From contig NZ_CP054491.1 of the NCBI RefSeq assembly GCF_013343005.1, positions 3,268,501 through 3,332,500 on the forward strand: DNA of 64,000 bases. Direction: 5' to 3'. Origin of the DNA: Candidatus Reidiella endopervernicosa. GTDB taxonomy: Bacteria; Pseudomonadota; Gammaproteobacteria; GCF-013343005. The first letter of the stretch is position 1. Each line of letters opens with the position of its first letter. Below the pieces are notes generated by a model. That model was not told the origin of the DNA. It did no database searches and was given only the letters and a program-made list of their open reading frames with translations. This document shows, in pieces, positions 49,053 through 56,237 of the stretch. Made by a program: the position numbers and the translations under genes.

Positions 49053-49415
49053 CTATTTCTGCGATTCTTTCTCTGCTTCATCTTGCAGATTTTTATCGTG
49101 ATCGGCCTGAACCTGAAGCAGGGTCACAGTACAGTCGGCGAGGTTGTCAAACTCATGTACGCCAGTGCCGTACTGCTGGTGAACACGAAAGAAAAATTGT
49201 GCGCGAAAACGCTCGTCGCCAGTCTTACAGATAATGAAATTACAGTTATCGTAGTGCCAGTAAACAGTCGGGCAGGGGACCATTTCCGTTGAAGAAGGGT
49301 TGAGACGCAGCTCGGTCTCAGCCAGTTCCAGCTCAACATCATGCCCATAACGCTCCTGGAGCGTACTCTTGATGGTCCAGAGATCAGAATCATTAAAATC
49401 TGGGATAGTACTCAT
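49053..49415 (-). CDS. Hypothetical protein (120 residues)
   Basis: I do not recognise this soluble, acidic protein. Start chosen at ATG 49415 (MSTIPDFNDSDLWTIKSTL) behind AGGTAG. It looks like a single small alpha/beta domain with a conserved-looking CPTVYWHYDNCNFIICKTGD stretch (three Cys, one His) and RAQFFFRVHQQYGTG, ending in a charged helix. It lies upstream of the PPi-PFK gene in the same direction (82 bp) and is divergent from the tailed adenylate kinase; a role linked to either is only a guess. Confidence 0.65.
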   Translation of the reverse strand: MSTIPDFNDSDLWTIKSTLQERYGHDVELELAETELRLNPSSTEMVPCPTVYWHYDNCNFIICKTGDERFRAQFFFRVHQQYGTGVHEFDNLADCTVTLLQVQADHDKNLQDEAEKESQK

Positions 49416-49661
49416 ATCTACCTGTAAATTAGGCACATTCCGTAGTAACAGGCATAAAAAAGAGGATGATTCCCCTATCCATGGCTATTTCGTACTGTGC
49501 TTCGTTGACTTGGACGTTTGCGGAATGTAGGTTAATCGCTGATGGGTGACACGGCCATGCAAAATCGTGTATGCGGTCATGCAAAATTTTAATAACCAAG
49601 CGATTTCCGGCCACCCCGATAACAAGAGCAACAATAATATACAGCCAAGGGAGCTATTGCG

Positions 49662-50918
49662 ATGAGAATCGTACTGCTTGGAGCGCCGGGCTCTGGAAAA
49701 GGGACTCAGGCCAAACTCCTTGTTGATAAATACAAAATCCCCCAGATCTCCACTGGAGACCTACTTAGAGATGCCGTAGCAGCGGGTACACAGCTCGGAA
49801 ACCAGGCCAAACTGGCCATGGATGCCGGCCATCTCGTTTCTGATGAGATCGTGCTCGGCATTATTCGCGAGCGCCTCGAGGAGAAGGATGCCAAGAAGGG
49901 TTTTATCCTTGATGGTTTCCCCCGCAATCTCGCCCAGGCCGAATCACTCGATGCCCTGCTGATGGAGATCGGCCAGCCCCTTGAGCTGAGCCTGCTGATC
50001 GACGTCGACTTTGACATCTTGCTACAGCGCCTCACCGGACGGCGTACCTGTCGTTCATGTGGTCAGATGTACAACATCTACTCCAGCCCACCGAAGATGG
50101 ACGACCAGTGCGACAAGTGTGGCGGCAGCCTGCACCATCGCGGCGACGACAACGAGGAGACGATCAGTAATAGACTGCGTGTCTATGAGACCCAGACCAT
50201 CCCCGTGGTCGACTTCTATCAGGAGCAAGAGCTCCTGCGTAGCGTGCAGGGTATTGGAGAGATCAAGGACATCTTCAAAGCGATCTCAAAAGTTGTCAGC
50301 GCCACACCCAAACGCAAAGCAGTCATACCCTCTGCCAATGCACCCACAGTAGAAGACCTTGAGAAGAAGGTAATGGAGAAGGTTCTTGCGGCCGCCGGAA
50401 CATCGGATTCTGCCGATGAGGCTCCCGAGCCAGCCACCTCTACGGCCAAGGCCCCTGCCAAGAAACCGAGCAAGAGCAAAACCTCTGCAGGCAAGAAGAA
50501 CGCAACCAAGAAAAAGGTGGCTCCCACCAAGAAGGCCGTAGCGAAGAAAAAAGCTGCAACACCCAAGAAGAAGAGCACACCGGCGAAGAAGAGCGCCACC
50601 AAAAAGACTACGCCAAAGAAGAAAACAACCGCCGTTAAGAAAGCTGCGGTAAAGAAAAAGGTCACACCAGCGAAGAAAAAGGTAGCCTCTGCCAAAAAGC
50701 CCTCTAAACCAGCCGTCAAGAAGAGCATCCCAAAAAAGAAGACAGCTTCGAAGAAGAGCGCCAAGAAACCCGCCGTTAAGAAAAAGGCTGCCATCAAGAA
50801 GAAGGTTGTTAAAACCGCAGTCAAGAAACGTGCCGCCACCAAGATCGTACCTAAAAAGAAAACGATTACAAAAAAGGCTCCCGCTAAAAGCGGTAGCACC
50901 AAAGAAAAAAGTCGTTAA
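49662..50918 (+). CDS. adk: Adenylate kinase with a ~190-residue Lys/Ala-rich, histone H1-like tail
   Basis: Residues 1-215 are a complete adenylate kinase: P-loop GAPGSGKGTQAK, STGDLLRDAV, DGFPRNLAQAES and a Cys4 LID (CRSCG and CDKCGG). After a linker (about 216-255) comes a tail of about 160 residues made almost only of Lys, Ala, Pro, Thr, Ser and Val, in PAKK/KKKA-like units, as in histone H1 and AlgP-type DNA-binding tails. The frame ends at 50918, but dropping one A from the AAAA run near 50886 continues the same basic composition (KVVKKKSTKKRR) to a stop at 50946. The true end may therefore be later. Divergent from the hypothetical gene; the tail is probably nucleic-acid binding (inference). 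Confidence 0.9.
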   Translation: MRIVLLGAPGSGKGTQAKLLVDKYKIPQISTGDLLRDAVAAGTQLGNQAKLAMDAGHLVSDEIVLGIIRERLEEKDAKKGFILDGFPRNLAQAESLDALLMEIGQPLELSLLIDVDFDILLQRLTGRRTCRSCGQMYNIYSSPPKMDDQCDKCGGSLHHRGDDNEETISNRLRVYETQTIPVVDFYQEQELLRSVQGIGEIKDIFKAISKVVSATPKRKAVIPSANAPTVEDLEKKVMEKVLAAAGTSDSADEAPEPATSTAKAPAKKPSKSKTSAGKKNATKKKVAPTKKAVAKKKAATPKKKSTPAKKSATKKTTPKKKTTAVKKAAVKKKVTPAKKKVASAKKPSKPAVKKSIPKKKTASKKSAKKPAVKKKAAIKKKVVKTAVKKRAATKIVPKKKTITKKAPAKSGSTKEKSR

Positions 50919-51072
50919 AAAGAAGAGCACCAAGAAACGTCGCTAACACTCAAAGTTACGCTTCAGTGATCAACTACTCGCGCCGCCCTGACTATTCAGC
51001 AGCGTGAGTGGTTGCATCCCACACCTCGAGTCATGCAGCATATGCGGCCTCTATTGAGGATGCACACGAATC

Positions 51073-52143
51073 ATGATTAGCAGCACGCACATCATAGGCA
51101 GCCAGGAATCCGGAGGCGCTGAACGCTTCTACTCCAGACTTGTCTGTGCACTCCAACGTAACGGCGCCCCGACCCACGCAATCAATCGTCCCGACAGCGC
51201 TGTTGCCCAGCAGATTGGTGCATGCGCGCCTCAGACACATATTCAGATGAGTGGAATCATTCGCTTCCACACCAAATGGCGCATTCAGCAAGCGATAAAA
51301 CAACAACAGCCCGATATCGTGCAGACCTACATGAGTAGAGCGACATCACTCACATCACTCAAACCAGACCGAGGGCCGATCCATGTTGCGCGCCTTGGCG
51401 GCTACTACAACTTAAAACGTTATCGTCACGCCCACGCTTGGATCGGCAATACCCGTGGCATCTGCGACTACTTGGTTCAAGAAGGCCTACCTGTAAATCG
51501 TGTTTTCTATATCGGAAATTTTGCCGACGCTCCTCCACCGCCAGACATCGACACACTCAATAGCCTGAGGAGAGAACACGGCATACCTGATGACGCATGG
51601 ATAATCACCGCCGTAGGAAGGCTTCACCCGAACAAGGCGTTCGATACATTACTTAAGGCATTCTCTTTACTACCACACGAGATCGCAGGTCGTCCGACTC
51701 ATCTGCTCATCGCTGGCGATGGTCCGTTATCAGAAGAGCTTCGCCAGCTCTCTAACAAGCTATCCATTAGCAATCGGACAACGTGGGCCGGTTGGCAGGC
51801 CAATCCCAGCAACTACTACTACCTGGCCAATCTGTTTGTCTGCCCTTCTCGTCATGAACCGTTAGGCAATGTGATACTCGAGGCCTGGGCGCACAACACA
51901 CCTGTAGTTGCCACGGCCTCCCAGGGTGCAATGGAGTTAATTAGCGATGGAGAGAATGGTGTCGTCACACCAGTCGATCAAGCCGCACCACTGGCCGACG
52001 CAATGCTCTCTGTTCTACAAGAACCACAACGCTCTAATGAAATTGCGGACAGCGGTACGGCGCTAGTCAGTACTCGTTTTAGCGAGAAAGCCATTGTTGA
52101 GAGCTATCTGGAGACTTACAGAACACTACTTGAGCAGCGCTAA
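51073..52143 (+). CDS. Glycosyltransferase family 4 protein
   Basis: A 356-residue GT-B fold glycosyltransferase. The start has GSQESGGAERFYSRLV (acceptor-side GGAE motif), the C-terminal half has AVGRLHPNKAFDTLLKAF, LLIAGDGPLSEEL, and the donor site CPSRHEPLGNVILEAWAHN with the family EX7E pattern (EPLGNVILE). It probably adds a sugar to lipopolysaccharide core or exopolysaccharide in the cytoplasm. It is convergent with a second GT4 gene (31 bp between stops). Confidence 0.88.
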   Translation: MISSTHIIGSQESGGAERFYSRLVCALQRNGAPTHAINRPDSAVAQQIGACAPQTHIQMSGIIRFHTKWRIQQAIKQQQPDIVQTYMSRATSLTSLKPDRGPIHVARLGGYYNLKRYRHAHAWIGNTRGICDYLVQEGLPVNRVFYIGNFADAPPPPDIDTLNSLRREHGIPDDAWIITAVGRLHPNKAFDTLLKAFSLLPHEIAGRPTHLLIAGDGPLSEELRQLSNKLSISNRTTWAGWQANPSNYYYLANLFVCPSRHEPLGNVILEAWAHNTPVVATASQGAMELISDGENGVVTPVDQAAPLADAMLSVLQEPQRSNEIADSGTALVSTRFSEKAIVESYLETYRTLLEQR

Positions 52144-52174
52144 CATAAGCGCCAACTTGTCGAGCTACGCGACA

Positions 52175-53317
52175 TCAGGGGCGAGCAGCCAACTCTTCAT
52201 AGAGCGCAAGAGTCAACGCTAACATATGTGCCAACGTATAGTTGTGACGCGACGGCCTCTTCAGCGAACCATCTCGCAAGTTAGCCAGAAGCCGACAAAG
52301 ATCATCAACACCACCCACGACAACCCGCCCTTGTGGATAGACACGCCCAAGTATCTCACCCACACCACCATGATCGTAACCGAACACAGGCACACCCAGC
52401 GATAACGCCTCAAGCGTGGTGCGACCAAACGATTCGGGCTTGGTAGAGAGGGAGAAGACCGCATCTGAGATCGCATAGATTTCACGTACATCCGAACGAT
52501 GCCCCGTAAAGGTAACGTCCTCCTGCAGGCCTCTCTGCACCACCTTTTCTCGCAACTCCTCGGCATAGGCCTGACGCCGAGGATCTTCACCTCCAACAAT
52601 CAGACCATGCACCGCAATAGCTTTTCGTTTGAGACAACGGATCAGGTCAATGAAATCGTGATGTCCCTTAAGACGAGTCAATCGACCTGGAAGGGTGAGC
52701 ACCAGCTTTCCATCAAGCTGAGGAAAATCGTCACACCATTGTTGCAGCCACGACTCGGAGGGAGTGAAGTCGTATGGAAACATCTCTAGATCAACACCAC
52801 GAGGAATCACCCTCACTCTATTCACGTCGACCGAAGGGTAGTTGGTTTTGATATATCGTTTAACCGTCTCTGACACAGCGATGACCCGTTCTCCCTTAGT
52901 CATTACCGCACTGTAGCGTCCAACCGAGTAGAGTCCATGCACTGTGGTTACAAAGTGCGGTCTGTTTTTTTTAGGTATCCCTTGTAGCGCGAACCAGGCG
53001 ATCCAGGCCGGTAAACGCGACCTGGCATGCACAACATCAACACGCCGTTTTCTAAAGAGTCTTCGCAGCTTCCAGATAAAACGCAGCGTTAACAGACTCT
53101 TTTTACCAATCGACCAATTAACATGCTCACTTCCCTCAGCATGTAGCTGCTCGACCATGCGCCCCCCAGCAGAGACCACCATAGATCGATGACCACGCTC
53201 AACCAGCGCCTGCGCCACTTCCAACGTGCCACGCTCAACGCCACCATCTTGAAGTGACGGCAACAGCTGAACGATTGTCAGTTGCGTTGCAGAGCCCACT
53301 CCGTTATTCGCTACCAC
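52175..53317 (-). CDS. Glycosyltransferase family 4 protein
   Basis: A 380-residue GT4 enzyme. It has LLPSLQDGGVERGTLEVAQA at the start (GGVER acceptor motif), a linker with VIAVSETVKRYI, then LPGRLTRLKGHHDFI and the donor site KPESFGRTTLEALSLGVPV with the EX7E pattern. The GTG start overlaps the end of the upstream sulfotransferase gene, so the minus-strand block from 55245 to 52175 is one operon. It acts on the same surface glycan as its neighbours, by inference. Confidence 0.88.
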   Translation of the reverse strand: MVANNGVGSATQLTIVQLLPSLQDGGVERGTLEVAQALVERGHRSMVVSAGGRMVEQLHAEGSEHVNWSIGKKSLLTLRFIWKLRRLFRKRRVDVVHARSRLPAWIAWFALQGIPKKNRPHFVTTVHGLYSVGRYSAVMTKGERVIAVSETVKRYIKTNYPSVDVNRVRVIPRGVDLEMFPYDFTPSESWLQQWCDDFPQLDGKLVLTLPGRLTRLKGHHDFIDLIRCLKRKAIAVHGLIVGGEDPRRQAYAEELREKVVQRGLQEDVTFTGHRSDVREIYAISDAVFSLSTKPESFGRTTLEALSLGVPVFGYDHGGVGEILGRVYPQGRVVVGGVDDLCRLLANLRDGSLKRPSRHNYTLAHMLALTLALYEELAARP

Positions 53318-54135
53318 CTGGTGAAGTCATACCCAAAGTTATAATTCAAATGACGTTTGAGGATATCCTCAACAAATCGTTTATCTATCTCCGAGTACCA
53401 CTCACCCAGATCATCTGCCGACTTTCGAACTACAGGCGCCCGCTCACCGGGGCGCTCTCGTTCAGACATCTTGCTCTTTGTGCACTCATCAACCGCCCGC
53501 TCGATCGAATTCATACTTACACTCTCCAAGCCAAAGCGATAACACACGTTTTTTAGCATTGCGACAGGTTCAGTCCGTAGCGCTTCGTAGCTGACCATCA
53601 GAGATTTTTCGGGATATTTTTCGAGATATCGTCCCCACGCATTCATAAAGCGAATATCCCACCAGATATCTTTATCAAAATGTTTATCTCTCGGATCACC
53701 CTTTAGAAACTCCGAGAAATCGAGATCATAGCGCCGCTTCCAGCGTTCCTGCTTTGAACCATGCATTTTCACATAATGTGATACCAGCGCGTACCTTAAA
53801 TCACGAACCAGTATTACTACCGGGGGAACTGGAGCAAGCACACTAAACAGGCTAGAGGAGATTAACGTGCTTGGTATAGTGTGGCTTTGCACTATTTTTG
53901 GCATTCCCTCATACGTCGGAGGACGCTTGGGGCTGCCAATAATCGAGTTATCCTGTATGTATTCGGGTAGATCAACGCCGTATTCATAGGACAATACATG
54001 CGCAAGTAAATTTTTCAGCCAATGCGTACCCGATTGATGCATGCTAACGAGAATGCCATCGAAGCCTCCCCAGCGTACAAAAGGGATATTTGTATAATCT
54101 TTACACGCACGGTACCAATTAGGAGACAGACTCAC
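53311..54135 (-). CDS. Sulfotransferase domain protein
   Basis: A 274-residue sulfotransferase of the Sulfotransfer_1 type. The PAPS 5' loop reads SMHQSGTHWLKNLLAHVL (near 31-48) and the 3'-phosphate site VVILVRDLRYALVSHYVKMH (near 106-125); a late RKSADDLGEWYSEIDKRF fits the RKGxxGDWKxxF motif of cytosolic sulfotransferases in a weakened form. It overlaps genes on both sides (GTGA with the ELM1-like gene, 7 bp with the GT4 gene), so it is translationally coupled. The acceptor is probably the glycan or lipid made by this operon. Confidence 0.85.
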   Translation of the reverse strand: MSLSPNWYRACKDYTNIPFVRWGGFDGILVSMHQSGTHWLKNLLAHVLSYEYGVDLPEYIQDNSIIGSPKRPPTYEGMPKIVQSHTIPSTLISSSLFSVLAPVPPVVILVRDLRYALVSHYVKMHGSKQERWKRRYDLDFSEFLKGDPRDKHFDKDIWWDIRFMNAWGRYLEKYPEKSLMVSYEALRTEPVAMLKNVCYRFGLESVSMNSIERAVDECTKSKMSERERPGERAPVVRKSADDLGEWYSEIDKRFVEDILKRHLNYNFGYDFTRW

Positions 54136-55115
54136 TTACAACTCCACTTACTGAATATCCACTCAGCACAACGCTCTGCTTCATTAAAGGGATCTGAATT
54201 CTCACGCAGCGTTCCGCACTCTTGCCAAGCCGAATATCCCGTAACCATTCCGCACTTCTTCAGCGCTCCAATTCCTACAGAGACACGCCCCTCCACTAGC
54301 TGAGGTACCGACAGCAATCCAACGGGGGATCCTGAGGTCAGCGCCTCGTAGACCATCGAGACACTATCTTCGCTCACCCATACACGATCCGCGCATGTTA
54401 GCTGTTGTGGCAACCAGTCGGACCCAGTCTGCTCATGGGACAGCACTTCAAGATTTTCAAGCTCTCGACTACGTAAGAGTGGTAGAAACACTGAAGGCGT
54501 ACGACGTGAACTGGTCAGCACCCAGTTAACACCAGGAGCAGATGTGACAATTTCAAACACCTGAGCCAACATCTGATCATCTGACCAGCCATAATTTTTC
54601 GATGGCCCACCAATCAATATCAGCCCTTTATCAAGATCGCGTGCGGCGCCGGAAACGACGTTATTCAGTACACCATGCGTCAACAATACCGTTTCAGAGG
54701 CAGCGAGCCCGTCATGCTTGGGTACAATCGCAAGATCGAATAGTGAGATCGGCAAGGAGGGCTTCATTAACACCACCACACGACCACCACGCGCTCGACG
54801 TGCAGCCAACATGGGTAAGTGGGTAGCGTGGCCTGCGCCGATAATATAATCCGGACTGGGCAACCCTTCGCCAGCAGAAAATCGGGAGGTTAACCACTGT
54901 AACCACGGCAGCCTGACTGCAGTTGCAGGTATCTCGTGAATTGTGAGCGTAAAGTGGTTACCGAGGGCGCGAATCAGTCCGCGCCCCTGATTTTCATGCC
55001 CCGGCTTACCATCGGTGAACCACCAGACGACCCGGCAACCCAAGTCAGCCGATTTATCGTTTAAGTGTGTACTCGGCACCGCAATAGGGACACTTGGCGT
55101 GACCGCTCTTCTCAA
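54132..55115 (-). CDS. ELM1/GtrOC1-type putative glycosyltransferase
   Basis: A protein of about 310-327 residues of the ELM1 family (named after a plant mitochondrial fission protein; bacterial members are probably GT-B-like). Key segments: WWFTDGKPGHENQGRGLI near the start, YIIGAGHATHLPMLAARRA, LILIGGPSKNYGWSDDQM, VLTSSRRTPSVF and WVSEDSVSMVYEALTSGSPV (donor-site-like). The frame begins at a TTG at 55115, inside the Zn-finger gene; a GTG at 55079 is also possible. It heads the sulfotransferase-GT4 group and lies in an LPS-type locus. Confidence 0.82.
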   Translation of the reverse strand: MRRAVTPSVPIAVPSTHLNDKSADLGCRVVWWFTDGKPGHENQGRGLIRALGNHFTLTIHEIPATAVRLPWLQWLTSRFSAGEGLPSPDYIIGAGHATHLPMLAARRARGGRVVVLMKPSLPISLFDLAIVPKHDGLAASETVLLTHGVLNNVVSGAARDLDKGLILIGGPSKNYGWSDDQMLAQVFEIVTSAPGVNWVLTSSRRTPSVFLPLLRSRELENLEVLSHEQTGSDWLPQQLTCADRVWVSEDSVSMVYEALTSGSPVGLLSVPQLVEGRVSVGIGALKKCGMVTGYSAWQECGTLRENSDPFNEAERCAEWIFSKWSCK

Positions 55116-55245
55116 TCGATAGAAATACGCGTGGGTGTGAATTCCAGAGACTCATCTCCGGCGTCGGACAGTGCAGCGGCAGGTCACCCTGCACCATCTC
55201 GTAACGGTTCTCAGCATTAGGCTGACTGTTAGTTTCCTGACTCAC
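55054..55245 (-). CDS. Zinc-finger domain protein (NDUFS6-like, PF10276 type)
   Basis: A 63-residue protein with one zinc site built from LHCPTPEMSLWNSHPRVFL and AKCPYCGAEY (His/Cys ligands including CPYC). Small proteins of this family often precede LPS core genes in gammaproteobacteria, as here; their function is unknown. GTG start behind AGGAG. Its end overlaps the start region of the ELM1-like gene. Confidence 0.88.
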   Translation of the reverse strand: MSQETNSQPNAENRYEMVQGDLPLHCPTPEMSLWNSHPRVFLSIEKSGHAKCPYCGAEYTLKR

Positions 55246-55270
55246 TACAAAACTCCTGTACTATCGTTGC

Positions 55271-56194
55271 TCAGACCAGCGTCAGCCACTCAGGGCGATC
55301 GTTGCGACGACCATAGACGTAGTCGAAATAGATGCTCTGAATCTGCTCGGTAATCGGCCCACGCGAACCGCTACCGATGGTGCGATCATCGAGTTCACGA
55401 ATTGGCGTCACCTCAGCAGCGGTACCGGTGAAGAACGCCTCATCGGCAACGTAGACCTCATCACGGGTGATGCGCTTCTCACGCACCTCGATACCGAGAT
55501 CGGCCGCGATCTGCATGATCGTCTCACGGGTGATGCCTTCCAGTGCGGAGGTCAAGTCGGGAGTGAATATCACACCATTGCGAATGATAAAGATATTCTC
55601 GCCACTACCTTCCGCAACGTAACCCTCATTATCGAGCAGCAGTGCCTCGTCATAACCACAGCTGATTGCCTCCTGCAGTGCCAGCATTGAGTTCATGTAG
55701 TTGCCGTTGGCCTTCGCCTTGCACATGGTGATATTGACGTGGTGACGGGTATAGGAGGATGTACGGATACGAATACCCTTTTCGATACCGTCCTCACCCA
55801 GATAGGCACCCCACGGCCAGGCAGCAACCATGACGTGAGTTTTGAGGTTGTCTGCTCGAATACCCATTCCCTCTGAGCCGTAGAAACACATTGGACGCAG
55901 ATAGGCAGAGTCGAGGTTATTCTCACGCACCACTGCACGCTGCGCCTCGTTGAGCGTCTCCTTGTCGAAGGGCATCGGCATCATCAAGATGTGAGCAGAG
56001 CGGAACAGACGATCAGTATGATCCTGCAGGCGGAAGATCGCCGCCCCCTTATCGGTCTGGTAGGCACGCACCCCTTCAAACACACCCATACCGTAGTGGA
56101 GGGTATGGGTCAGCACATGAGTCTTCGCCTCACGCCACTCAACCATCTCGCCATCCAGCCAGATGACCCCATCACGGTCAGCCATCGTCGTCAT
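55271..56194 (-). CDS. ilvE: Branched-chain amino acid aminotransferase
   Basis: A 307-residue fold-type IV PLP enzyme making leucine, isoleucine and valine from their keto acids. VIWLDGEMVEWREAKTHVLT and THTLHYGMGVFEGVRAY open the protein; the PLP lysine is in CKAKANGNYMNSMLALQEA, and EGYVAEGSGENIFIIRNG and EGITRETIMQIAADLGI follow. All match IlvE closely. The start follows GAGGAG. It lies 43 bp after glnE in the same direction, an arrangement common in gammaproteobacteria. Confidence 0.95.
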   Translation of the reverse strand: MTTMADRDGVIWLDGEMVEWREAKTHVLTHTLHYGMGVFEGVRAYQTDKGAAIFRLQDHTDRLFRSAHILMMPMPFDKETLNEAQRAVVRENNLDSAYLRPMCFYGSEGMGIRADNLKTHVMVAAWPWGAYLGEDGIEKGIRIRTSSYTRHHVNITMCKAKANGNYMNSMLALQEAISCGYDEALLLDNEGYVAEGSGENIFIIRNGVIFTPDLTSALEGITRETIMQIAADLGIEVREKRITRDEVYVADEAFFTGTAAEVTPIRELDDRTIGSGSRGPITEQIQSIYFDYVYGRRNDRPEWLTLV

Positions 56195-56237
56195 GCTCTA
56201 CTCCTCAAAATATTTAGAACCACAAAATTATTCACAT

